NCBI RefSeq assembly: GCF_000317535.1
Contig: NC_019757.1
Location: forward strand, 5,421,501-5,485,500
Direction: 5' to 3'
DNA: 64,000 bases
From: Cylindrospermum stagnale PCC 7417
GTDB lineage: Bacteria > Cyanobacteriota > Cyanobacteriia > Cyanobacteriales > Nostocaceae
Each line of letters starts with the position of its first letter. The first letter of the stretch is position 1. The notes beneath the pieces are model-generated. The model did not search any database. It was not told the origin of the DNA and saw nothing but the letters and a program-made list of their open reading frames with translations. Shown here in pieces: positions 36,135 to 46,128 of this stretch. The position numbers were made by a program, and so were the translations under genes.

Positions 36135-39100
36135 ATGACTTATATTAAGACGGCTTTTCCCGAATTTCTCGCCACGATTGAGGGATTTGATCAATTACCA
36201 GATGAAGCGATCGCCAATTTATCAGCACAAATACAAGCATGGCGCTACCGCCTCGGTCAAAAAATCATCAGTAAAGAACAACTCCCCGAACAAATAGTCA
36301 TCCTTTATGAAGGACAAGTGCGGCTGTTGGGATACCACCCCCAAACCCAACTACCAATTACCTTAAACAAGCTGCAACCAGGGGCAATTATCGGCGAGAT
36401 TGGGTTATTGCGCCAAGTTGCCTGCGAAACTGCGATCGCCTCCACAGAAGTAATCTGTTTAACATTGAATGCAACCGGCTATTTACGCTTTCTCTCTGCC
36501 TACCCAGCTTTTGCCAATGCCCGCCAAAACAATAGTCATTTAGCAGAAGTTTTCGATGTTCTCAGCCCCCAATTAGCACAGCAAGCTAATGCCAGTATCG
36601 ACTTCAAAGAACTCGCCCAAAGAGCACTATTAAATACAAAAATCCATTACCTCCCCCCCGGAAGAACTTCCTTTAAGCAACTGGCAAGTGACAGAATCTG
36701 GTTTGTCAGCGGCGGCAGTCCAGTAACCAATTTTCCCCCCGGTTCTCGCTTAGAAGCAAGCGATGCTAGAGCAACAATCGAAGTCACAGGCAACAGTCCA
36801 GCACGGTTGCTTAGTGTACATCCCTCAGATTTATTCTTGCTAGATAGTGATCACGGAGAACTGCAACTCAACAACACCAAATCACAAATAGCAGACGAGT
36901 TAGATATACCCTACGCACCAGCAGCAGAAACCCCCCAATCAAATCCCGATGAGCTGCCAAAGAGTAGACAAAAACGCCAAAAATACCCATTTTTCCCCGG
37001 TAAGGGAGAATTAAATGCCACTCTGGCCTGTTTCCAAATGCTCACAAAGCACTTGGACATGCCCTTTCGTCGGGAAGTAGTGCGGCGCATTTTAACTGAG
37101 CAAACAAAGCGCCAAGGTAATATATCTTTCCAACTTTGTGCTTACCTAGCAGAGTTAATTGGACTCAAATCACAGTTAGTAGATATCCCCACAACCTCAG
37201 TGACGCGGCTGCCGACACCAGCATTAATTCGCTATGGTGAGAGTTTTGCTGTTTTATATGCAGCAGATGCAAATAGTGTTGTCGTCGGTGTGCCATCTAA
37301 AGGCATTGTGTACTGCAAACCCGCTCAACTAATTGCCCAATTAGAAGTTGATGAAACTAATCTTCCACCACAAATAAGGGTATTACTGCTGACTGCAACC
37401 AAAGAAACACCCCAGGAGCGCTTCGGCTTACGGTGGTTTCTTCCTTATCTATCACAGCACCGTCGAGTCCTGATAGAAGTCTTTATTGCTTCCTTTTTTG
37501 TCCAATTGGCAGCATTAGCTAACCCCCTAGTTGTCCAGTTAATTATTGATAAAGTTATCGCTCAAAATAGTATTAGTACCCTACATATTTTGGGAATTTT
37601 ACTATTAGTAGTTGGACTATTTGAAGCAGTTTTAACCACCTTACGAACTTATTTATTTGTCGATACTACCAACCGCATTGATATGGGTTTGGGGTCGCAA
37701 ATTATCGACCACTTACTCCGGCTACCGCTGCGCTATTTTGAACGGCGTCCAGTGGGTGAACTGGCCACTCGCATCAATGAATTAGAAAATATCCGTCAAT
37801 TTCTCACCGGTACTGCCTTAACAGTGGTGTTAGATGCCCTCTTCTCGGTGGTTTATATCATCGTGATGCTGTTTTACAGTTGGCAACTCACCCTGGTAGG
37901 TTTAGGCACGATTCCCTTATTTGTACTGGTCACTTTAATTGCCGCTCCCACCATCAGCCGACAGTTACGCACCAAAGCTGAACGCAATGCCGAAACTCAA
38001 TCTTATTTAGTTGAGGTCATGTCAGGCATTCAAACAGTAAAAGCGCAAAATATCGAATTGCGATCGCGCTTTTCCTGGCAACAGCGTTATGCTCGTTTTG
38101 TGGCGGCTGGTTTTAAAACCGTTGCCACTTCTACTCTCGCCAATTCAGCCAGTAATTTTCTCAACAAACTCAGCAGCTTAATGGTTTTATGGGCAGGAGC
38201 TTATCTAGTACTGCAAGGAGATTTAACCCTAGGTGAATTAATCGCCTTTCGGATTATATCTGGTTACGTCACTAGCCCGATATTACGCTTGGCTCAACTC
38301 TGGCAAACCTTCCAAGAAACTGGGTTATCTCTAGAGCGTTTAAGCGATATTGTTGATACCCCACAAGAAGCAGAAACAGACCGCGATAACATTCCCTTAC
38401 CTGCAATTGTCGGTGCTGTAAAGTATGACAATGTTTCCTTCCGATTTGCCACGAGTGGCCCTTTGCAACTTTGCAATGTCAACCTCGATTTTCCCGCAGG
38501 TAAATTTATTGGTATTGTCGGACAAAGCGGCTCAGGCAAAAGTACGCTGATGAAATTACTGCTCAGGCTTTATGAAACTGAGTCTGGGAGAATTTTGGTT
38601 GATGGTTACGACATTTCTAAAGTTGAACTTTATTCACTGCGCCGGCAAATTGGCATCGTTCCCCAAGAGACATTATTATTTGACGGCACCGTTCAGGATA
38701 ATATCGCCCTGACGAATCCCGATGCCACAACTGATGAAATCATCGAAGCCGCTCAGATTGCCGCTGCTCACGAATTTATCATGAATTTGCCCAACGGTTA
38801 CAATACGCGCGTGGGTGAACGAGGTGCAGCCCTTTCCGGAGGACAAAGACAGAGAATTGCGATCGCACGTTCTGTTTTGCAACGACCAAAATTATTAGTG
38901 TTAGATGAAGCAACCAGCGCTCTAGACTATCCCACCGAGCGCCAAATCTGCCTTAATTTAGCCCAAGCATTTAAAGATAGTACAGTCTTTTTTATCACCC
39001 ACAGACTCAACACCGTTAGTAATGCAGACATCATTGTCGTCATGGACAATAGCAGGGTGATAGAACAAGGAACCCACCAAGAATTAATGGCTGGCAAAGG

Positions 39101-39143
39101 TCATTACTATTATCTGTATCAACAACAAGAAGTGAATTTGTAA
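36135..39143 (+). CDS. Type I secretion ABC transporter with cyclic-nucleotide-binding and C39-like domains
   Basis: 1002 residues. The N-terminal Crp/cNMP-binding domain (about 1-130, with PGAIIGEIGLLRQ) is followed by a weaker second beta domain (to about 255). A C39-like peptidase domain (about 290-420) reads NATLACFQML where active peptidases have DCGxxCL, so it lacks the catalytic Cys and probably binds rather than cleaves substrate, as in HlyB. Transmembrane region about 430-720. NBD: Walker A GQSGSGKST (about 795), signature LSGGQRQRIAIARS (about 900), Walker B LLVLDEATSALD, H-loop ITHRL. It exports unfolded RTX-like proteins, likely the giant nuclease. Confidence 0.92.
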   Translation: MTYIKTAFPEFLATIEGFDQLPDEAIANLSAQIQAWRYRLGQKIISKEQLPEQIVILYEGQVRLLGYHPQTQLPITLNKLQPGAIIGEIGLLRQVACETAIASTEVICLTLNATGYLRFLSAYPAFANARQNNSHLAEVFDVLSPQLAQQANASIDFKELAQRALLNTKIHYLPPGRTSFKQLASDRIWFVSGGSPVTNFPPGSRLEASDARATIEVTGNSPARLLSVHPSDLFLLDSDHGELQLNNTKSQIADELDIPYAPAAETPQSNPDELPKSRQKRQKYPFFPGKGELNATLACFQMLTKHLDMPFRREVVRRILTEQTKRQGNISFQLCAYLAELIGLKSQLVDIPTTSVTRLPTPALIRYGESFAVLYAADANSVVVGVPSKGIVYCKPAQLIAQLEVDETNLPPQIRVLLLTATKETPQERFGLRWFLPYLSQHRRVLIEVFIASFFVQLAALANPLVVQLIIDKVIAQNSISTLHILGILLLVVGLFEAVLTTLRTYLFVDTTNRIDMGLGSQIIDHLLRLPLRYFERRPVGELATRINELENIRQFLTGTALTVVLDALFSVVYIIVMLFYSWQLTLVGLGTIPLFVLVTLIAAPTISRQLRTKAERNAETQSYLVEVMSGIQTVKAQNIELRSRFSWQQRYARFVAAGFKTVATSTLANSASNFLNKLSSLMVLWAGAYLVLQGDLTLGELIAFRIISGYVTSPILRLAQLWQTFQETGLSLERLSDIVDTPQEAETDRDNIPLPAIVGAVKYDNVSFRFATSGPLQLCNVNLDFPAGKFIGIVGQSGSGKSTLMKLLLRLYETESGRILVDGYDISKVELYSLRRQIGIVPQETLLFDGTVQDNIALTNPDATTDEIIEAAQIAAAHEFIMNLPNGYNTRVGERGAALSGGQRQRIAIARSVLQRPKLLVLDEATSALDYPTERQICLNLAQAFKDSTVFFITHRLNTVSNADIIVVMDNSRVIEQGTHQELMAGKGHYYYLYQQQEVNL

Positions 39144-39497
39144 TTAATCATAATTTGTTAAAAGTCACCAGAGGATTGAATAAATGTACAGTAGAAAGCA
39201 CAGAACAACTACATCGTCGAAATCCCACGACACCACAGCAAAAAAACAGAAAGAAATTGCCGCTGTCAACCCAGGTAAGAATGGGATTGAAGATGGTACA
39301 GCTACATCACTGATAATTAGATATTAATGCAGGTTCTATGGGGTAGTAAATCAGGACTTGTAAAAGTGATGTTTGAAATTTTGCAACAAATATGTATTTT
39401 CTCTTAGCCAAAATTTACTTTACAAGATTCGTCTATCAACATAAGCACAATAACCAATTACTAAGTTTCAATTCAAAATCTAAAATCCAAAATCGAT
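39144..39497. other. Gap between the exporter ATPase and HlyD genes
   Basis: Apart from the 47-codon ORF at 39184-39327 nothing coding is seen. The last 100 bases are AT-rich with no clear terminator, so read-through into the HlyD gene is possible. Confidence 0.5.
39184..39327 (+). CDS. Possible small ORF of 47 residues
   Basis: ATG with AGAGGA about 9 bases upstream. The product is basic and Ser/Thr-rich at the N-terminus (MYSRKHRTTTSSKSHDTT) and ends with a GKNGIEDGTATS segment. There is no hydrophobic segment and no family recognised. The position between an exporter ATPase and its adaptor gene makes a small secretion-linked peptide conceivable, but it may be a chance ORF. Confidence 0.3.
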   Translation: MYSRKHRTTTSSKSHDTTAKKQKEIAAVNPGKNGIEDGTATSLIIRY

Positions 39498-41081
39498 ATG
39501 GCTCAACTTAATGGTAACCACCTCAACGGCAATCATCAGAATGGAAAGCACACCAACGAATTCAAGCAAGATTTGCGCTCCCTTCCATCTCCAGGAAACG
39601 CTGCTAAAAAGCCTTTAATTAACTTCAACGATGATAACTTTGAGCAATCTGTTGTCTTACGCCAATCTCCTGTTTGGTCGCGGACAATTATGCTCACCCT
39701 GATGGGGTTAGCCTGTTTTGGAATTGCTTGGGCTTGTATTGCTAAAATCGAGCAAGTAATACCAGCAGTAGGTCAATTAAAGCCAGAAGGAACAGTTAAA
39801 GACGTTCAAGCTCCTATTAGTGGAGTCGTGAAAGAAGTTTATGTGAAAGATGGACAACAAGTAAAACCAGGAGATTTACTACTAAGTTTTGAGCCGATCG
39901 CCACCCTAGCAGAATTACGTTCTTTAAATCAGATTCGCATTGGTTTAATTAGAGAAAACAATATTTATCGCCGCTTGATGGCGGCAAGTTTTGCTATTCA
40001 ATCTGAATCTAATTTTTTGCGTGGTAACTTGCCAGCAGAAACTGCTTTTCTTCTAAAAAGTCGGGCAGCATTAGTTGCAGAAAATGAATTGTTGCGGACT
40101 GAATTAAGAACCTCAAATGGGGGTACTGGACTGGGGTTTGATGAACAACAACGTCTACAAATTGCCCAAAGGGAATTAGACTCTCGTGCTGCTGCGGCAC
40201 AGTTAGAAGTTGAAAAAACTAAAAAACAACTTTCTCAAACTCAAATAAAACTGCAAGATACTCGAGCCAGTTTAGCCATCCAAGAGCAGATTTTAGGTAA
40301 ACTTAAAGTATTGGCAGAAGAAGGGGGCATTTCTAAGCTCCAATATCTTAACCAGCTACAACAGGTACAAAACCTCACGGCAGAAGTAGCACAATTAGTA
40401 GAGGAAGGGCAACGCATCCAGTTTGATATTGCTAGAGGACGTCAACAGTTAACCAATACAGTAGCTTTTTCTGATAAAGGCATTTCAGAAAAGATAGCTG
40501 ATAATAAAAAGGGCATTGCCGAGATTGATAGCCAATTCATGAAGATTATTCTGGGGAATGAACAGCAATTGGCAGATGTCAATAGCAAAATATCTCAAAC
40601 ACAGTTGAATGTTAAATATCAAGAAGTTCGCGCTCCTGTAGGGGGGACAGTTTTTGATTTACAAGCAAAAAACATAGGATATGTAGCAAACCCTACCCAA
40701 AAGCTGCTGCAAATTGTCCCCAATGAAAACTATATTGCTGAAGTTTTCATTACTAACAAAGATATTGGTTTCGTGAAGAAAGATATGAAAGTTGATGTGA
40801 GGATTGACTCTTTTCCTTACAGCGAGTTTGGCGATATTAAAGGACAAGTTCTGAGCATCGGTTCAGACGCATTACCCCCAGACCAAAACCATCAGTTTTA
40901 TCGATTTCCTGCCAGAATCAAATTGGATAGTCAATCTCTAACGATTCAGGGTAAAAATATCGATTTGCAGTCGGGTATGTCGATTAGTGCCAATATTAAA
41001 GTCCGCGAAGAACGAACAGTGATGAGTTTGTTTACTGAGGTATTTACTAAGCAGGTTGATACTCTAAAACAGATGCGATAA
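39498..41081 (+). CDS. HlyD-family periplasmic adaptor of type I secretion
   Basis: 527 residues. The N-terminus is Asn/His/Gly-rich (1-25). One transmembrane helix lies at about 63-85 (MLTLMGLACFGIAWACIA). The biotinyl-lipoyl-like domain is split (APISGVVKEVYVKDGQQVKPGD near 107-128 and its partner APVGGTVFDLQAKNIG near 380), with a long coiled-coil hairpin (about 140-365) between them, and a beta-barrel domain ends the protein. It links the ABC exporter to an outer-membrane TolC/HgdD-type channel, which is not encoded here. Confidence 0.92.
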   Translation: MAQLNGNHLNGNHQNGKHTNEFKQDLRSLPSPGNAAKKPLINFNDDNFEQSVVLRQSPVWSRTIMLTLMGLACFGIAWACIAKIEQVIPAVGQLKPEGTVKDVQAPISGVVKEVYVKDGQQVKPGDLLLSFEPIATLAELRSLNQIRIGLIRENNIYRRLMAASFAIQSESNFLRGNLPAETAFLLKSRAALVAENELLRTELRTSNGGTGLGFDEQQRLQIAQRELDSRAAAAQLEVEKTKKQLSQTQIKLQDTRASLAIQEQILGKLKVLAEEGGISKLQYLNQLQQVQNLTAEVAQLVEEGQRIQFDIARGRQQLTNTVAFSDKGISEKIADNKKGIAEIDSQFMKIILGNEQQLADVNSKISQTQLNVKYQEVRAPVGGTVFDLQAKNIGYVANPTQKLLQIVPNENYIAEVFITNKDIGFVKKDMKVDVRIDSFPYSEFGDIKGQVLSIGSDALPPDQNHQFYRFPARIKLDSQSLTIQGKNIDLQSGMSISANIKVREERTVMSLFTEVFTKQVDTLKQMR

Positions 41082-41171
41082 TATCTGAATATTGAGTCCG
41101 TTGCCGACTTCACCTTGGCTTTGATTGAGGATGAGGGGAATGATGATCAGGATTATCTTTATTCCCCTGGC

Positions 41172-42746
41172 TCAAGGTGAATTATGGATTGAACCAAATC
41201 CTCCTCCACCAGGAGTTTCTATCACAAAAACATCTCCAGATAGCATCTCGACTGTTGCTGTGCTGTCTAAATTCTCTTGTGTTCCATCTTGACGCTGTAT
41301 CCAGTTGCGTCCGACAAGTCCTGCTTCCCCACCATTTAATCCAAAGGGAGGGACACGGCGATGACCAGAAAGAATGTTAGCTGTCATGGGTTCAAGAAAC
41401 TTGATGCGGCGAATCACCCCGTTACCACCTAAATATTTTCCTTTACCCCCGCTATCGGCACGCAGACAAAAGCTCTCTACTTGTACAGGATAACGAGTTT
41501 CTAAAATTTCTGGGTCGGTCAAGCGGGAGTTGGTCATGTGGGTTTGGACTGCATCAGTACCATCAAAGTTAGCCCCTGCGCCAGAACCACCGCAGATGGT
41601 TTCATAATATTGATAACGCTGATTACCGAAAGTAAAATTATTCATCGTTCCCTGAGAAGCAGCGATCGCACCCAAAGCACCATATAAAGCATCAACAATG
41701 GTTTGAGATGTCTCTACATTACCTGCTACCACTGCTGCTGGGTAGGTTGGGTTGAGCATACAGCCTTCAGGAATGATAATTTCTAAAGGTTTAAGACACC
41801 CGGCATTGAGGGGAATACTATCATCAACTAGAGTACGGAAGACGTATAAAACTGCTGCTTGAGTTACAGCTTTGGGAGCATTAAAGTTACTGTTTAGTTG
41901 CCCAGATGTGCCAGTAAAATCAATAATTGCACTGCGATTTTCTCGATTAATCGTCACTTTAACTTGAATTAAAGCGCCGCTATCCATTTCATAAATAAAT
42001 GAGCCATCCTTGAGAACATCAATTGCCCTTCTAACTGACTCCTCGGCATTATCTTGGACAAATTTCATGTAAGCTTGCACTGTCTGGAGTCCGTATTGGG
42101 AAACCATTTTACGGAGTTCTTGCACTCCTCGTTCATTGGCGGCAATTTGTGCATTAAAATCAGCGACATTTTGATCGGGGTTACGAGCAGGATAAGGATG
42201 ATTTAACAGTAACTCTCGGACTGCTATTTCCCGAAAATTTCCCTGCTCAACTAGGAGAAAATTATCAAATATAATTCCTTCCTCTTCTACCGTAGTACTA
42301 TGAGGGGGCATGGAACCGGGAGTAACGCCGCCAATATCCGCTTGGTGTCCGCGAGCAGCAACATAAAATAGGGGACTGGAGCCTAAAGTGTTTTCATTAT
42401 TATTCAGAAACACAGGGGTAATTGCTGTGACATCAGGAAGATGTGTTCCGCCGTTATAAGGATTATTAGATAGATACACATTTCCTGGTTTTATAGTGTC
42501 GCCTTTATTATCAATTAAACTCCGAACACTTTCACTCATTGAACCTAAATGCACGGGAATATGGGGAGCATTAGCGACTAATAATCCAGAAGAGTCAAAA
42601 ACAGCGCAGGAGAAATCTAAGCGTTCTTTGATGTTTACCGATGCTGCCGTATTTTGTAGAACAATCCCCATTTGTTCAGCGATAAATTGATAGAGGTTTT
42701 TGAAGATTTCTAAGCGGACGGGGTCGGGTTGAGATGTATTGTACAT
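41172..42746 (-). CDS. hyuB: Hydantoinase B / 5-oxoprolinase beta subunit
   Basis: 524 residues of the HyuB family. Starts DPVRLEIFKNLYQFIAEQMG, then NTAASVNIKERLDFSCAVFD, HIPVHLGSMSESV, NPYNGGTHLPDVT, GHQADIGGVTPGSMPP (metal site) and the C-terminal ETPGGGGFG. It works with HyuA in ATP-dependent opening of 5-oxoproline or hydantoins. In many organisms the two are fused. Here the A part is encoded 0.8 kb upstream on the same strand with a membrane protein gene between. Confidence 0.92.
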   Translation of the reverse strand: MYNTSQPDPVRLEIFKNLYQFIAEQMGIVLQNTAASVNIKERLDFSCAVFDSSGLLVANAPHIPVHLGSMSESVRSLIDNKGDTIKPGNVYLSNNPYNGGTHLPDVTAITPVFLNNNENTLGSSPLFYVAARGHQADIGGVTPGSMPPHSTTVEEEGIIFDNFLLVEQGNFREIAVRELLLNHPYPARNPDQNVADFNAQIAANERGVQELRKMVSQYGLQTVQAYMKFVQDNAEESVRRAIDVLKDGSFIYEMDSGALIQVKVTINRENRSAIIDFTGTSGQLNSNFNAPKAVTQAAVLYVFRTLVDDSIPLNAGCLKPLEIIIPEGCMLNPTYPAAVVAGNVETSQTIVDALYGALGAIAASQGTMNNFTFGNQRYQYYETICGGSGAGANFDGTDAVQTHMTNSRLTDPEILETRYPVQVESFCLRADSGGKGKYLGGNGVIRRIKFLEPMTANILSGHRRVPPFGLNGGEAGLVGRNWIQRQDGTQENLDSTATVEMLSGDVFVIETPGGGGFGSIHNSP

Positions 42747-42911
42747 TTTTGACTCCTGTTTGATATTTGAATTTGTGAAATAACACCCTAAAAAGTAAGA
42801 GACTCATCCTGCAAATTACTAATAAACATATGTCCAGGGGAATGAGTAATTGCTGGCTCTGGCTTGGCTTGCAGAATTATAGCCACAACTTCTAGTCGTC
42901 GGGACTTAGTA
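42747..42911 (-). other. Short gap with possible gene remnant
   Basis: On the minus strand an open frame without a start reads STKSRRLEVVAIILQAKPEP, then AITHSPGHMFISNLQDE and a stop at about 42800. It is protein-like in composition and may be the tail of a lost gene or of a once longer neighbour. ACAGGAG precedes the hyuB ATG. Confidence 0.3.
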
Positions 42912-43562
42912 CTATTGCCGTTTTTCAGAGGAATGAAATTCAACTTTGTAAAAATCTGCTAGTACAGTACCTAACCAATCGCTTTTTTCAATTGACTGCT
43001 TATCTAGCAGAATAATTTTCTTATAAATCATCCCATTGATTGTGCTTTCTGGAATCCAGGATGGAATAGAAATATTTCCATCATATTTTTTTTGATTTGT
43101 GATCAATTCTAAACCCCACGATGGAAATGAGTCCTCTCCTTCACCTCCATCTTTAACTTGTTGGAAGTATTGGATATTCATCCTAGTAACTTCTTGGTCT
43201 TTAGACATCCACAATAAACGTTTAATCACAATTAATGAATCATCAACCGCTAAAAACTCCGTAATTCCAAAAGTTATCCATAGAGCATGAGATGTAGCAA
43301 CACCTAATAGTAAAAAACTAAAGGGGAATATCCAGTACTCTGTAATTTTCTGCAATATTTCCTGCATTACTGGCACAATACCAATATTCAGAATTTCGTA
43401 CAACGTGAAAAACAAGAGGAAAATATGTCCCATAAAAAGGACAATAAATGGTAGTAAGAAGATGATGACACAACAGTTCGCTTGTGCAAAGTACCTGATT
43501 CTAAGCTCTGGTGTTGCACAAAATAGTTTGAATCCAATAGGAATATTTTCGTTACTTAACAT
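42912..43562 (-). CDS. Membrane protein of unknown function
   Basis: 216 residues. Two or three hydrophobic segments (about 28-55, 78-100) are followed by a soluble C-terminal half with FGITEFLAVDDSLIVIKRLL, which resembles the bacterial PH-like domain of small membrane proteins, though this is uncertain. Its start overlaps the hyuA stop by seven bases (the ATG lies inside the final Pro-Cys codons), suggesting translational coupling, yet it shares no obvious role with oxoprolinase. Confidence 0.65.
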   Translation of the reverse strand: MLSNENIPIGFKLFCATPELRIRYFAQANCCVIIFLLPFIVLFMGHIFLLFFTLYEILNIGIVPVMQEILQKITEYWIFPFSFLLLGVATSHALWITFGITEFLAVDDSLIVIKRLLWMSKDQEVTRMNIQYFQQVKDGGEGEDSFPSWGLELITNQKKYDGNISIPSWIPESTINGMIYKKIILLDKQSIEKSDWLGTVLADFYKVEFHSSEKRQ

Positions 43563-45655
43563 GGACGTTTTAAAACCAAATGATTACGCTGATTTAATAT
43601 TGCTTGCCAGTTAGGTTCAACTATAATTGTGCTAATTTTTTCGACAATGATGGCAGCACCGTTGATCCAATCTCCCGGCTGTAAATCTTCCCGGCGATAA
43701 ACTGGCGTATCATGCCATTTATCAGCAGTAAATATCTTGACTATTTCAACAGGTTGAATTGCTTGTTTCACAGGACGGTTATAAGTAATTAAAGGTTCTT
43801 CAGGAGTCTCCATTTTCTGAATTAGTTCTACTGAAATAGATTCCACAATCAAGGTTTTTTCTGACTGAATGAAACCGTAACGAGATTTATGTTCATCTGC
43901 AAATGCTGTTTGCATCGCCGTCACATCTGAATCAAAATCAATGCTAAAAGTAGAATTAGTTCCCTCATATTTTAAATTCAGTTTTTGAATTATGTTTTCT
44001 TGACCACTACTTTCATCTTGACTTAGTTCGCTTCTAGCTTGGGTTTCTAAAGACTCCATCAGCTGCATTAATTGTGGAATCAATGCTTGATTTAAAGGCT
44101 GTTCTACTCCCCCAACTCTTGTCGCTCGAATGTCAGCTAATCCCATTCCATAAGCGGAGAGAACTCCAGCATATGGGTGAAGAAATATCTTTTTCATCCC
44201 TAAAGTATCGGCAATTAAACAGGCAACTTGTCCGCCTGCACCGCCAAAACAGCAAAGGACATATTGGGTGACATCATAACCCCGTTGCAAACTAATTTTT
44301 TTAATCGCATTTGCCATATTTTCTACAGCAATGGCAATAAATCCAGCTGCAACTTGTTCAGGAGTACGATGATTTCCTGTGACTAATGCAATATCTTGAG
44401 CTAGTTGGGTAAATTTTTGAATGACAATCTCTTTATCTAGAGGTAAGTTACCATCAGTCCCAAACACAGAAGGAAAATATTGGGGGTGAATTTTGCCTAA
44501 CATGACATTGGCATCTGTGACCGCTAACGGCCCGCCATGTCGATAACAAGCTGGACCAGGATTTGAACCAGCGGATTCTGGCCCAACACGATAACTAGAA
44601 CCATCAAAAAATAGAATTGAACCACCGCCAGCAGCAATAGTATTAATCGCCAATACAGGAACTCGCATCCGCGCCCCAGCAATTTCGGCATCTAATTGAC
44701 GTTCATACTCTCCTTTAAAATGGGCTACATCTGTACTTGTTCCACCCATATCGAAAGTAATAACTAAGTCAAAACCTGCTCTTTTGCTAGTTTGTACTGC
44801 GCCAACAATACCGCCAGCCGGTCCGCTTAAAATGCTATCTTTTCCCTGAAATTGTTCGGCATCTGTTAAGCCGCCATCAGATTTCATGAACATTAATCTG
44901 ACATTGGGTAACTGACTAGCTACTTGGTTGACATAGCGACGCAAAATAGGAGTTAAATAAGCATCTATTACTGCTGTGTCTCCTCGACTAACCAATTTCA
45001 TTAAAGGACTAACTTGATGGGATACAGATATCTGCGTAAATCCGATTTCTTTGGCGAATTGGGCTACTTCTTGTTCGTGGGAGGAATAGCGATCGCTGTG
45101 CATAAAAACAATAGCACAACTACGAATTCCTGTGTTGTAAACTGCTTGTAGGTCTTTTTTAACTTGTTCTACATTTACAGGGTTTAATTCATTTCCTTTG
45201 GCATCATAACGTTCTGAAACCTCAATTACTTGTTCATAAAGCATCGTGGGTAAGATAATCTGACGGGCGAATATATTAGGGCGGTTTTGATAACCAATTC
45301 GCAACGCATCTTTGAAGCCTTTGGTGATGATGAGTACAACGCGTTCGCCATGTCTTTCTAACAGGGCATTCGTTGCTACTGTTGTTCCCATTTTGACTAC
45401 TTGTATTTCTGTATAGGGAATGGGTTCATTGCTTGAAAGACTCATAATATCCCTAATGCCTTGGATAACTGCATCTTGATATTGTTCCGGATTCTCTGAA
45501 AGTAATTTGTAGACAATAACCCATTCTTGGTTAGGAAGAGGAACAATCAAAAAACGTTCTGTATGCTTTGAGAGTCTATCTATAATTGCCTGATTATTCG
45601 TCACAACAATAATATCTGTGAATGTTCCGCCACGGTCAGCAAATACTTTTAACAT
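43556..45655 (-). CDS. hyuA: Hydantoinase A / 5-oxoprolinase alpha subunit
   Basis: 699 residues. The ASKHA ATPase pattern is clear: ADRGGTFTDIIVV at the start (phosphate 1), LSGPAGGIVGAV and FDMGGTSTDV in the middle, and the C-terminal LVLCCFGGAGGQ-like segment (VLCCFGGAGGQVACLIAD). It couples ATP hydrolysis to ring opening of 5-oxoproline, feeding glutamate back from gamma-glutamyl recycling. It ends NHLVLKRPC at the point where fused oxoprolinases have the linker to the B part. Confidence 0.92.
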   Translation of the reverse strand: MLKVFADRGGTFTDIIVVTNNQAIIDRLSKHTERFLIVPLPNQEWVIVYKLLSENPEQYQDAVIQGIRDIMSLSSNEPIPYTEIQVVKMGTTVATNALLERHGERVVLIITKGFKDALRIGYQNRPNIFARQIILPTMLYEQVIEVSERYDAKGNELNPVNVEQVKKDLQAVYNTGIRSCAIVFMHSDRYSSHEQEVAQFAKEIGFTQISVSHQVSPLMKLVSRGDTAVIDAYLTPILRRYVNQVASQLPNVRLMFMKSDGGLTDAEQFQGKDSILSGPAGGIVGAVQTSKRAGFDLVITFDMGGTSTDVAHFKGEYERQLDAEIAGARMRVPVLAINTIAAGGGSILFFDGSSYRVGPESAGSNPGPACYRHGGPLAVTDANVMLGKIHPQYFPSVFGTDGNLPLDKEIVIQKFTQLAQDIALVTGNHRTPEQVAAGFIAIAVENMANAIKKISLQRGYDVTQYVLCCFGGAGGQVACLIADTLGMKKIFLHPYAGVLSAYGMGLADIRATRVGGVEQPLNQALIPQLMQLMESLETQARSELSQDESSGQENIIQKLNLKYEGTNSTFSIDFDSDVTAMQTAFADEHKSRYGFIQSEKTLIVESISVELIQKMETPEEPLITYNRPVKQAIQPVEIVKIFTADKWHDTPVYRREDLQPGDWINGAAIIVEKISTIIVEPNWQAILNQRNHLVLKRPC

Positions 45656-46128
45656 TTCTCAATTTCCTCAATGCTATGGAACTAGAGTAACAATAGGATT
45701 AGGAGTATTTCTACTTCATGTGTGGAAGATTTTAACGACGGGTGTGGATAACTAATAGACAATTGCCTATAGCGGTTTGCAGTTGAGTCCAATACAGACC
45801 TAACCCCCAACCCCAACAACCTCTCCCTAACCCTCCCCTCCTAGGGGAGGGGAAAGGAAAAGCTTTTATTGCAGGTTCGGGGAGAGAGGTCAAACTGTAT
45901 TGCACCCCATAGAGAAGCGATATAAAGATATAAATTTATAACTGACATCCATTTCCTTCTAGCAAGACTGGAGTCCTAAGAAGCCCCGGTCAAGCATATT
46001 TTAGATAAATTAAGATTGATAACTTGAATCATTCCTAGTCATTAAATAATAAGTTTTCACCGAATAATCAACCGAGACTGTATATGCTAAAACTGCTCAT
46101 AATGGATTGTAGGTAAAATTTCAATACT
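45656..46128. repeat. Gap with a CT/AG-rich repeat
   Basis: At about 45786-45905 there is a long imperfect inverted repeat with TAACCCCCAACCCC, CCCTCCCCTCCTAGGGGAGGGG and flanking AATACAG/CTGTATT ends. It is the kind of non-coding element widely dispersed in cyanobacteria. The rest (45906-46128) is AT-rich and shows no gene. Confidence 0.75.
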
